From: Bacteroidota bacterium | Lineage (GTDB): Bacteria; Bacteroidota; Bacteroidia; Flavobacteriales; Weeksellaceae | Direction of reading: 5' to 3' | NCBI GenBank assembly: GCA_023420435.1 | Contig: JAEZWE010000048.1 | Span: forward strand, 1-7,772 | Length of the DNA stretch: 7,772 bases | In this document: one piece after another, positions 1 through 6,465 of the stretch | Position numbering within the stretch: the first letter of the stretch is position 1 | Layout: each line of letters starts with the position of its first letter | The notes under the pieces: generated by a model | Told to the model about the DNA's origin: nothing | Seen by the model: only the letters and a program-made list of their open reading frames with translations | Databases searched by the model: none | Made by a program: the position numbers and the translations under genes

Positions 1-1096
1 CAACAGCACAAGCTTGGGTAATAATTACTTCCCCTTCTGGAGAAATTTTTACCAAATTTTTAATCATTCCTTCAAATGCTTTTTCTGCATTTTTTTTGAA
101 AGTTTTTGGCAAATAACCTTTGTTTACTCCTTTTGCAAATGCATACGCAAACATCGCTGTTCCGGTGGCTTCCAAATAATTTCCGTCTATATTTCCTCCA
201 TCGGTAACTTGATACCAAAGTCCGCTAGAATCCTGATAATTTACCAAAGCTGTAGAAAGTTGATTGAGATAACTGATTAATGCTGCTCTTTTCGGATGAT
301 TTTCAGGAAAAAAATCCAAAACATCCACCAAAGCCATAGCATACCAACCTAATGAACGCGACCAAAAATTGGGCGAAGTTCCGGTTTGCGGATTGGACCA
401 AGCCATTTTCCGGCTTTCATCCCAACCGTGATACAATAATCCTGTTTTTTTATCCAAAAGATTTTTTTGAATGAGTTCGAATTGCAAAGCCACATCATCC
501 AATTTTTTTCCGTTTTCAAATTTTACGGTATAATGTGCATAAAATGGAGATCCCATGTACAAACCGTCCAACCACATTTGGTTGGGATATACTTTTTTAT
601 GCCAAAAACCACCTTCCGAAGTTCTGGGATGCGTTTCCAGTTGACTTCTTAATTTTTGTAATGCCGTAAGATATCTTGGTTCTTTTGTTTTTTCGTATAA
701 AAAAAGAAGAAAATTTCCGGCTTCCAACATATCAATGTTATAACTTTCGAATTTATAGGTGGGGATTTTTCCGTTAAGATCAATGGTTGCATCGGCGTAA
801 CCTTTCATATAATCGAAATAGGTTTTGTTTCCTGTTTTTTGATATAATTCCTGAAATCCCGTCATCACCAATCCATGAACATAATCCCATTTCGGTTCGG
901 TTTTATCGTCGATTTGATAAGCTTGCGGAAATTGTTTCATAAGGGTAATAGCCATTCTTTCCGACCATTTTTTATGTGTAGGAATGGAATTTCCGTTATC
1001 GGTGTTTATATTTTTCGTGGAAGAACAGTTTGTTAGAAACAAAATTCCTAAAATCATCAGGAAAAAACTGTTTTTGGAATATTTAAAAAAGTTCAT
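1..1096 (-). CDS. GH105 unsaturated rhamnogalacturonyl hydrolase (YteR-like) lipoprotein, 3' end cut by window
   Basis: The frame starts at ATG 1094-1096 and stays open to position 1, giving 365 residues; the C-terminus lies outside the window. The family (GH88/GH105 alpha6/alpha6 barrel, YteR type) hydrolyses the 4,5-unsaturated uronic acid from oligosaccharides released by pectin or rhamnogalacturonan lyases. Visible hallmarks are WDYVHGL (70-76), GGFWHKKVYPNQMWLDGLYMG (162-182, with D177 the likely counterpart of the YteR catalytic Asp), YHGWDES (222-228), SRSLGWYAMALVDVL (246-260) and EATGTAMFAYAFAKGV (309-324). The N-terminus is hydrophobic and ends LFLTNC at Cys24 followed by SS. This suggests a lipoprotein, although Asn at -1 is not a classical lipobox residue. 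It is the last visible gene of the minus-strand operon, 112 bp after the DUF4861 gene, with no clear TAnnTTTG promoter in between. Perhaps a few tens of C-terminal residues are missing by comparison with the family. The family call is firm; the exact substrate (rhamnogalacturonan versus homogalacturonan oligomers) is not shown by sequence. Confidence 0.93.
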   Translation of the reverse strand, partial: MNFFKYSKNSFFLMILGILFLTNCSSTKNINTDNGNSIPTHKKWSERMAITLMKQFPQAYQIDDKTEPKWDYVHGLVMTGFQELYQKTGNKTYFDYMKGYADATIDLNGKIPTYKFESYNIDMLEAGNFLLFLYEKTKEPRYLTALQKLRSQLETHPRTSEGGFWHKKVYPNQMWLDGLYMGSPFYAHYTVKFENGKKLDDVALQFELIQKNLLDKKTGLLYHGWDESRKMAWSNPQTGTSPNFWSRSLGWYAMALVDVLDFFPENHPKRAALISYLNQLSTALVNYQDSSGLWYQVTDGGNIDGNYLEATGTAMFAYAFAKGVNKGYLPKTFKKNAEKAFEGMIKNLVKISPEGEVIITQACAV

Positions 1097-1126
1097 GTTT
1101 TTTTGTTTTTGGATTACCAACATGTC

Positions 1127-1188
1127 GGCGATTCTCGCCTTAAAAATTATGCATATTTCTCTCTACCTACCTATTGCGATTTGGTCGC
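1127..1188. repeat. Pair of small inverted repeats in the DUF4861-GH105 gap
   Basis: The 112-bp gap between two operon genes holds two short hairpins with interchangeable arms: GGCGA-TTC-TCGCC at 1127-1139 and GCGA-TTTGG-TCGC at 1176-1188. Because both use GCGA/TCGC arms, the first could also pair with the second. Neither is followed by a T tract on either strand, so they do not look like terminators. In the operon mRNA they could form an intercistronic structure affecting stability or relative expression. They are short and could be chance. Confidence 0.3.
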
Positions 1189-1208
1189 TTTCTATTATTT
1201 CACCAAAA

Positions 1209-2180
1209 TTATTTCAATTCATTGGAATTGTTCAGTTTTTCCAAAAGAAGATTAAGATAATTTATAAACTCGGTTTCAGTTTTGATGCCATTCAACTCTT
1301 TTTCCCAAGCGGCGAGGAAATAATAATTTACGGTTTTATTGGTCGGTTTGAATTTCACCAAATGATCGTAAGGACCATCCACAACATTTTCCACTGTTGA
1401 ATTTTCATAAAAAACAGCCATTCCTAATCCGTTATCAAACATTGATTGATTAGCGTAAGTTGCCATATAGGACCATTTTTTGTTATCGCTTGTTTTTTTA
1501 ATAAGTGGCGTTTCTTTTTTCACTTTCACAATCCCCGTGCAAAGTCCGCTAATTTCATTGGAGGTTTTAAAACTTACTTTTGTATATCTTTCATCCGGAA
1601 AAATGGTGAAGTTTGTATCCAAGTTAATTTGCTCATTCAAGGTTTTCCAGCCTTCGTAATTAATATTTACAGAAGAATTTTTGGTGGAATTTTTAACCTC
1701 GACTTTGGTGGAATTTACTTGATCAAAACGCAACATTTCTCCATTTTCGTAGCGAACCAAAGAACCAAGACCTTGTCCTTTCCCAACCTTCAAAATATCG
1801 GAACCCCAATCTTGCGGCAAATGATAAGATTCAAAACCGTCTAGTCCAATTTCCGGAAGTACCATTTTTTCAGTTTTTTTACCAAAAATATCGATGGCAT
1901 TTCGCCAATCAAGATACAATCTGTAGCCTACTTTATTGCTTTCCCAACCCGGTCCTTCAAAGCGGATATCGAATGAATGATCGGTATGTCTGGGATCTAA
2001 ACTCATGCTTTGAACATTTTTGAAACTTCCGCCTTCGTACTTTTTTCCGTTCCAGCTTCCTCCCTCTTTCACGGAAATTTCCGCATTGGTTTTTTGTTTA
2101 GCCATAGTTTTTGTTTGGGTACTACAGCTGATGATTTGTGTGGCGGCAGCAAAAAATAAAATAGGTTTAAAAAAATTCAT
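1209..2180 (-). CDS. DUF4861 family lipoprotein of a pectin operon
   Basis: This 323-residue protein matches the DUF4861 family, which recurs beside GH88/GH105 hydrolases and polysaccharide lyases in Bacteroidota; I know of no biochemical activity that I can assign with confidence. It begins with a hydrophobic segment ending IISC at Cys19 followed by S, consistent with lipoprotein export. Family-like conserved blocks are HTDHSFDIRFEGPGWES (65-81), VGYRLYLDWRNAIDIFG (84-100), HLPQDWGSDILKVGKG (120-135) and YYFLAAWEKE (286-295). The Trp/Asp/His-rich character and beta-rich pattern suggest a carbohydrate-active or carbohydrate-binding protein, but that is inference. The ATG at 2178-2180 lies only 6 bp after the esterase stop, so the two are co-transcribed and probably translationally coupled. 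No second reading frame on the opposite strand is credible. Family call is strong; function is unknown. Confidence 0.85.
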   Translation of the reverse strand: MNFFKPILFFAAATQIISCSTQTKTMAKQKTNAEISVKEGGSWNGKKYEGGSFKNVQSMSLDPRHTDHSFDIRFEGPGWESNKVGYRLYLDWRNAIDIFGKKTEKMVLPEIGLDGFESYHLPQDWGSDILKVGKGQGLGSLVRYENGEMLRFDQVNSTKVEVKNSTKNSSVNINYEGWKTLNEQINLDTNFTIFPDERYTKVSFKTSNEISGLCTGIVKVKKETPLIKKTSDNKKWSYMATYANQSMFDNGLGMAVFYENSTVENVVDGPYDHLVKFKPTNKTVNYYFLAAWEKELNGIKTETEFINYLNLLLEKLNNSNELK

Positions 2181-2186
2181 ATCTGA

Positions 2187-3071
2187 TTATTTTTTTAGGA
2201 TTAATTTTAGAAAATGGTCAATATATTTTATAGTAGGATGAAACCAAGGATGAAAAAGCCAGAATGTATGTGGACTGTTATCGATGTTTTTTACTTCAGA
2301 ATAAATTTTGAAAGTGTTAAGTTTTTTAATCATATCATCTCTTCCTGCATGGAATCTTGAAAACTGACTGTTGATGAATAAAATGGGAGGTGATTTTTTG
2401 GAAACATGAAAAAGTGGAGATGCTTCCTCCCAAATTTTTGGAATTTCTTTATACGTTCCTCCCAACCAGTGTTCTGCCATATTTCCTTCTTCGGATTCCG
2501 GATGATGGAATGCTAGAATTCCATCAATATTAATAATTGCAGAAATTTCTTGAGGATATTTTTCGCCAATTAAAGTGGCCATTTGTGCCCCTGAAGAACA
2601 ACCCAACACAGCGATTTTACTTTTCTGAATATTAAATTTTTTTGCATTTTTTTTAATAAATCGAATGGCATCAATTCCATCTTCTATGGAAGCAGGATAT
2701 TTAGACTCATCGGAAAGTCGGTATTCAATGGTAAAAGTTTGATAGCCCAGATTGGCTAATTCTTGTGCCATTGGATTTTGCATTTCTTTGTTCCCAGATT
2801 TCCAACCGCCTCCATGAAAAATAATAATAGCCGGGAGTATTTCTGAAGTATTGAAAAAAGCGTCTAAAGTTAATTTTCTACGAGATAGTTTTTTGTATTG
2901 AATATAGTATTCTGTTTTTATTTTGGGTGATAAAACCGTTGTCGCTTTTTTAATTTCAGGATATTTCTTGACTTGCTTTTGATATTCAGAACGAATGGTA
3001 AAAGTAGTATCCTTTTGAATTTGGGCAAAATTCAAAATTCCAAAAAACAGCAAAATAGTAATCAGTTTCAA
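2187..3071 (-). CDS. Secreted alpha/beta-hydrolase carbohydrate esterase (BD-FAE/acetylesterase-like)
   Basis: A 294-residue serine hydrolase of the esterase/lipase group that includes bifunctional acetyl-xylan/feruloyl and pectin acetyl esterases of Bacteroidota. The oxyanion-hole motif HGGGW is at 86-90, and the nucleophile elbow GCSSG at 157-161 gives Ser159. Asp245 or Asp246 in FHAGRDD (240-246) and His268 in NSPHTFW (265-271) probably complete the triad. Residues 1-16 form a signal peptide, with likely cleavage after NFA and no lipobox Cys. The start must be TTG at 3069-3071: an in-frame TAA lies one codon before it, and no ATG occurs before the end of the signal sequence. It is the first gene of the operon, with its promoter and putative operator just upstream (19 nt leader after the operator). 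Removing acetyl (or other ester) groups from pectin fragments would let the lyase and GH105 work, but the sequence does not fix the acyl group. Confidence 0.86.
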   Translation of the reverse strand: MKLITILLFFGILNFAQIQKDTTFTIRSEYQKQVKKYPEIKKATTVLSPKIKTEYYIQYKKLSRRKLTLDAFFNTSEILPAIIIFHGGGWKSGNKEMQNPMAQELANLGYQTFTIEYRLSDESKYPASIEDGIDAIRFIKKNAKKFNIQKSKIAVLGCSSGAQMATLIGEKYPQEISAIINIDGILAFHHPESEEGNMAEHWLGGTYKEIPKIWEEASPLFHVSKKSPPILFINSQFSRFHAGRDDMIKKLNTFKIYSEVKNIDNSPHTFWLFHPWFHPTIKYIDHFLKLILKK

Positions 3072-3090
3072 TATTTATCTGAAATAAAAA

Positions 3091-3104
3091 AGTAATCGAT
3101 TACA
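3091..3104. promoter_or_regulatory. Putative LacI-type operator of the esterase operon
   Basis: On the minus strand this reads TGTAATCGATTACT. The inner 12 bp GTAATCGATTAC is a perfect palindrome with central CG, the layout of LacI-family operators. It directly abuts the -7 box at 3105-3112, so a bound protein would cover the predicted transcription start and probably repress. The same element sits at the same position in front of the pectate lyase and the small T9SS protein. Confidence 0.75.
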
Positions 3105-3134
3105 CAAAACTACATTTTTTATTGCTTTATACAA
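3105..3134 (-). promoter_or_regulatory. Bacteroidota-type promoter of the esterase-DUF4861-GH105 operon
   Basis: The minus strand carries TAGTTTTG (3105-3112), a perfect match to the Bacteroidota -7 element TAnnTTTG. A TTG -33 element lies at 3132-3134 with 19 bp between them. Transcription should start within the adjacent operator, leaving a leader of roughly 25-30 nt before the TTG start codon. No Shine-Dalgarno sequence is apparent, as is usual in this phylum. Confidence 0.75.
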
Positions 3135-3221
3135 GGAAAAAATGTTAACATACGATAAAATTGAGAATTAAAGTTTCAACATAATTTATAAAAAGCTGTA
3201 AATTAAAATTTTAACTCAAAT

Positions 3222-3239
3222 AATATCTTTCGTGATATT
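3222..3239. promoter_or_regulatory. Inverted repeat AATATC-N6-GATATT upstream of the pectate lyase promoter
   Basis: A perfect 6-bp inverted repeat with a 6-bp spacer is centred about 20 bp upstream of the -33 element at 3251, near -55 from the predicted start of the pectate lyase transcript. That is a usual place for an activator site. It is AT-rich, however, and the flanking 100 bp also contain other AT palindromes (for example TTAAAATTTTAA at 3203-3214), so chance occurrence is quite possible. Confidence 0.25.
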
Positions 3240-3250
3240 TTGAAAATTAC

Positions 3251-3280
3251 TTGCACGGATAAATAAAAACTTTAACTTTG
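3251..3280 (+). promoter_or_regulatory. Bacteroidota-type promoter of the pectate lyase gene
   Basis: TTG at 3251-3253 and TAACTTTG at 3273-3280 match the -33 and TAnnTTTG -7 elements with a 19-bp spacer, the same spacing as in the divergent esterase promoter. The predicted start falls in the operator at 3281-3294, giving a leader of about 30 nt to the ATG at 3316. Confidence 0.78.
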
Positions 3281-3294
3281 TGCAATCGATTACT
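3281..3294. promoter_or_regulatory. Putative LacI-type operator of the pectate lyase gene
   Basis: TGCAATCGATTACT directly follows the -7 box. It equals the esterase-operon site except for T to C at its third base, so the 12-bp core has one mismatched symmetry pair and the inner AATCGATT remains perfect. Its centre is 190 bp from the centre of the divergent operator at 3091-3104. Confidence 0.72.
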
Positions 3295-3315
3295 TAACAA
3301 AAATTTAAACGAAAT

Positions 3316-5838
3316 ATGAAAAAAATTATTTTCTTTTTTATTTTCACGCTGGTAATGTTTGCAAAAGCGCAAGTGAATATAACCCAAGCCACTGGTTGGC
3401 TGGAAACTGCTTATGTAAAGTGGGATCCTGTAGCTGGTGCAGACAGTTATAACGTTTATTACACCGGAGGTGGTTTTACCGATAAACCGATTGACACCCA
3501 ACTTATCCGAAGTTATGGAACTTATTTTAGAGCGGATGTTTTAGGTCTTGCTGCAGGCAGCTATACCATAAAAGTAGTTCCTGTAACAGGAGGTATTGAA
3601 GGTGCGGGAAGCGTTTCTTCACCCATTAATGTTCTTCCGCATGACAGAACTGGATTTGCCCATCAAGGAGGAAGAATTCCGGGAGCCTATAATCTTGATG
3701 GAACCCTAAAATCGGGTGCTGTGGTCTTATATATTACCCAAAACACAAAAAATACAGTTTCTTTGAATGTTACAGGAGCAACCTCTAATCCCTGTGTTGG
3801 TCTTCAAACCATTTTAGATGGCTTTAAAAAGGGTTATGACACGCGACCTTTATCCATAAGACTCATTGGAAATATTACGGATTTAAGCTACATGCTGAAC
3901 GGTGATTTGGTTATTGAAAATAAAAACACTGTTGCCAGTTCTATCACTTTTGAGGGAGTTGGGTCTGATGCTGTAGCTAATGGATGGGGACTTCGATTAA
4001 AAAGTGCCTCTAATATTGAAGTTAGAAATATTGGCTTTATGCTTACGAATGCAGGAGAAGGTGATAACATCAGTTTACAACAAAACAATGATCATATCTG
4101 GGTTCACAATAATGATTTATTTTATGGAGCGCCTGGAAGTGATGCTGATCAAGCGAAAGGAGATGGTGCTTTAGATTGCAAAAAATCAACTTATGTTACC
4201 CATTCTTATAATCATTTTTGGGATACAGGAAAATCGAATTTATTGGGACTAAGTGAAAATACCACTTCCGGGTTATATGTTACTTATCATCATAATTGGT
4301 ATGATCATTCCGATTCTCGACATCCTCGTGTACGTTTTTATTCCGCTCATATATATAATAATTATTTTGATGGAATATCAAAATATGGCGCTGGTTCTAC
4401 AGAAGGCTCTTCCCTATTTGTGGAAAACAATTTTTTCAGAAATTGTAAATATCCTATGCTAACCTCTATGCAAGGAACCGATGTTTATAACGGAGCGTTA
4501 GGAACTTTTTCCGGTGAAGATGGTGGAACGATAAAATCTTTTAACAATTCCATTACCGGTGCCCAAAGATTTGTAACCTATCATCCTACCAATTTTCCAG
4601 TAGAATTCGATGCTATTGAAGCTACGACAAGAGGAGAAATAATTAGCAGCAGTATAAAATCTAAACAAGGAGCCAAATCTTATAATAATTTTGATACCGA
4701 TCCTTCTTTATATGTAAACTCTTTGGTAGTAGAAGATCCTGTAACTGCAAGAGACAAAGTAATGATGTATTCCGGAAGAGTTTCAGGGGGAGATATTTCC
4801 TTTACTTTTAATAATGCGGTGGACGATACCTCATATGCAATTAATACTGCCCTATCCAGTTTACTTCAAAATTATACTTCAGGTTTAGTTTTTGTTCAAG
4901 GTGAAAACTCGGCACCAGTAAGCTCCCAAACCCTTTCTATCCCAACAAACAACGACCAAAATGTGACTTCGGGATCTGCTATCGCCAATATGGTATTTAC
5001 TTGGGGTGGAACGGCAAACGATGCCAATGTTACAGGATTACCTGCTTCAGGAATTTCTTTCGTGAAGAATACCACAGCTAAAACAATAACCGTTTCAGGT
5101 ACACCCACTGCTGATGTTACATTTACCATTACCACTTCCGGAACTACAGGAACACCGGTTTCAGGAACTGGGAATATTACGGTAGGAGCAACAAACCCTG
5201 GAACTCCAAGCGACATGATTCATAATTTTACAACAAAATGTGGAGATGGTGAATGCAAAGGAAGTACGTTCTATACCATTACAGGTAACATCAATTCTAA
5301 TGCTAACAGCCCTGGATCTACTACCTATAATGGAATGACCTTAAATTCTAATTTAAAAATCGAATCCACCACTAATATTTCTTTTACCACCACACATACA
5401 TCAACGTTAACTTTGGTTTTCGCTACTGGATTTACCGGTAAAATAAAATTAAACAATGTAGATCAGACTGCTGTGAACGGAGTGGTAACGGTTACAGGAA
5501 TTCCTGCAGGAAACCACACTATTACTAAAAACAATACCGCCAATTTATATTACATAAAAACGGTTTACGAAAACAATGCTTTGGGTACCCAAGACCAAAA
5601 TTTAGAAAATAAATTGATTTCCTTATACCCTAATCCTGTGATTGATGAGTTGAATTTTGACATTCCTTCTTCGATTGGTGTGAAAAATATTAATATTCTT
5701 AACATGGAAGGAAGATTAATAAAAACCATTAAAGGGAATCCAAAATCGATTGATTTATCTTCTTTAAGCAGTGGATTATATATAATCAATATCGATGGCA
5801 ATAACCGTACTTATCATTATAAAATTATTAAAAAATAA
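3316..5838 (+). CDS. Modular PL1 pectate lyase exported by T9SS
   Basis: An 840-residue secreted enzyme predicted to cut homogalacturonan by beta-elimination with calcium. Order: signal peptide 1-18 (cleavage after AKA); fibronectin-III-like domain about 25-107; PL1 parallel beta-helix about 110-525; Ig-like beta domain about 533-625; a further beta module about 632-752; T9SS sorting domain about 768-840, starting LYPNP. In the PL1 part, DGALDCKKSTYVTHSYNHFWD (283-303) supplies likely calcium ligands D283 and D287. K306 and R335/R340 in HSDSRHPRVRF (331-341) align in spacing with PelC K190 and R218/R223. PL1 catalytic domains are usually 350-450 residues, so nearly half of this protein is accessory. 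The 632-752 module (three Cys... none paired beyond C642 and C647) ends NLYYIKTVYE, echoing the end of the domain in the 6466-7278 protein, and may bind pectin. The ATG follows an A-rich leader. Single-gene transcript with its own operator and terminator. Confidence 0.95.
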   Translation: MKKIIFFFIFTLVMFAKAQVNITQATGWLETAYVKWDPVAGADSYNVYYTGGGFTDKPIDTQLIRSYGTYFRADVLGLAAGSYTIKVVPVTGGIEGAGSVSSPINVLPHDRTGFAHQGGRIPGAYNLDGTLKSGAVVLYITQNTKNTVSLNVTGATSNPCVGLQTILDGFKKGYDTRPLSIRLIGNITDLSYMLNGDLVIENKNTVASSITFEGVGSDAVANGWGLRLKSASNIEVRNIGFMLTNAGEGDNISLQQNNDHIWVHNNDLFYGAPGSDADQAKGDGALDCKKSTYVTHSYNHFWDTGKSNLLGLSENTTSGLYVTYHHNWYDHSDSRHPRVRFYSAHIYNNYFDGISKYGAGSTEGSSLFVENNFFRNCKYPMLTSMQGTDVYNGALGTFSGEDGGTIKSFNNSITGAQRFVTYHPTNFPVEFDAIEATTRGEIISSSIKSKQGAKSYNNFDTDPSLYVNSLVVEDPVTARDKVMMYSGRVSGGDISFTFNNAVDDTSYAINTALSSLLQNYTSGLVFVQGENSAPVSSQTLSIPTNNDQNVTSGSAIANMVFTWGGTANDANVTGLPASGISFVKNTTAKTITVSGTPTADVTFTITTSGTTGTPVSGTGNITVGATNPGTPSDMIHNFTTKCGDGECKGSTFYTITGNINSNANSPGSTTYNGMTLNSNLKIESTTNISFTTTHTSTLTLVFATGFTGKIKLNNVDQTAVNGVVTVTGIPAGNHTITKNNTANLYYIKTVYENNALGTQDQNLENKLISLYPNPVIDELNFDIPSSIGVKNINILNMEGRLIKTIKGNPKSIDLSSLSSGLYIINIDGNNRTYHYKIIKK

Positions 5839-5854
5839 TCACACAAATTCTTTT

Positions 5855-5890
5855 AAAAAAGGGACTGCTCAATTGGGCAGTCCTTTTTTT
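5855..5890 (+). terminator. Intrinsic terminator of the pectate lyase gene
   Basis: Sixteen bases after the stop codon begins an A run, then GGGACTGCTC, loop AATT, GGGCAGTCC and a seven-T tract. The A and T runs extend the stem to 16 pairs with two G-T wobbles. Because an A run precedes the stem it could also work on the opposite strand, though nothing is visibly transcribed toward it from the right past 6415. Confidence 0.93.
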
Positions 5891-6414
5891 ATTGTCTAAT
5901 TATAATAATAGAATGAAATGAAATACCTCCGTTTCTTTAGAAATCATTTTAAGGATTTGGTTGACTTAAAAATTTTACAACGAAGTTTCAAAAATGTAAT
6001 TGAAGTAATTCGGGTTGGATAATGACGTTTAGTAAAATTAAATTCAAATTCTGGAAAAGACAATCCAAGACAAAATAAAAGGTGAAATTGCAAAAAGATT
6101 TTAATCCCAAAAAAAAGCATAGATTTCTAAAAGCTAAAACTAAAAGTAATCATTATTTTTTTTTGAAAAAAGAGATGAATATGTTTCTAAAATTGATGAA
6201 TAGACTTATGGAACTTAGGCTGAATTTCAACCCGAAAAATATGGATGTGGAATTAATTAATTTCTATCCTGTGATTACTGAAAATTCTAAAATCAGGAGA
6301 AATGATGGAAAAATTGATTTATAAGTTTTTAGATTCTTGGTGAACAAACTTATTATTTAGATGTGAAATCTAAGTTTTCTAGAAATAGAAGTTGAGAAAA
6401 TTTTTGGAGCAGTT
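5891..6414. other. Gene-poor stretch with possible decayed or orphan small frames
   Basis: About 520 AT-rich bases lie between two terminators. The longest frame is 6082-6324 (+), 80 residues, Lys- and Asn-rich (starting MKLQKDFNPKKKHRF), with no signal peptide, no motif I recognise and no upstream TAnnTTTG box. Another frame of 34 residues at about 5918-6022 (+) starts MKYLRFFRNHFKDL and contains RSFKNVIEVIRVG, which looks more protein-like. The same-strand fragments in different frames, joined by A runs, could be remnants of one decayed gene, but I could not reconstruct it. No RNA gene, insertion-sequence end or regulatory site is evident. Confidence 0.3.
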
Positions 6415-6445
6415 AAAAAAAAAAGCAGCAGTTAAAAACTGCCGC
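6415..6445 (-). terminator. Intrinsic terminator of the small T9SS protein gene
   Basis: Read on the minus strand, the stem GCGGCAGTT, loop TTT and AACTGCTGC form nine pairs (one G-T), followed by ten T residues. It begins about 20 bp after the stop codon at 6466-6468, closing that gene as a single-gene transcript. Confidence 0.92.
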
Positions 6446-6465
6446 TTCCATTGAAAATTAATTAA

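Noticed and set aside
984..1400. Plus-strand frame of 138 codons
   Set aside because: It is antisense to GH105 and DUF4861, which have clear family motifs; the Phe/Ile-rich product is what antisense to Lys/Asn/Glu-rich genes gives.
1082..2180. Both lipoproteins begin MNFFK, suggesting a duplication
   Set aside because: Similarity stops after five residues; the rest of the signal sequences and the mature proteins are unrelated.
3203..3214. Perfect palindrome TTAAAATTTTAA
   Set aside because: Only A and T in an AT-rich intergenic region, so expected by chance, and not positioned like an operator.
4896..5216. Minus-strand frame of 106 codons
   Set aside because: It is a shadow of the Ig-like domain of the pectate lyase; its Val/Pro-rich product has no signal, promoter or motif.
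5744..5751. A fourth AATCGATT core
   Set aside because: It lies inside the sorting-domain coding region of the PL1 gene, lacks the flanking GT/AC of the operator, and has no adjacent TAnnTTTG box.
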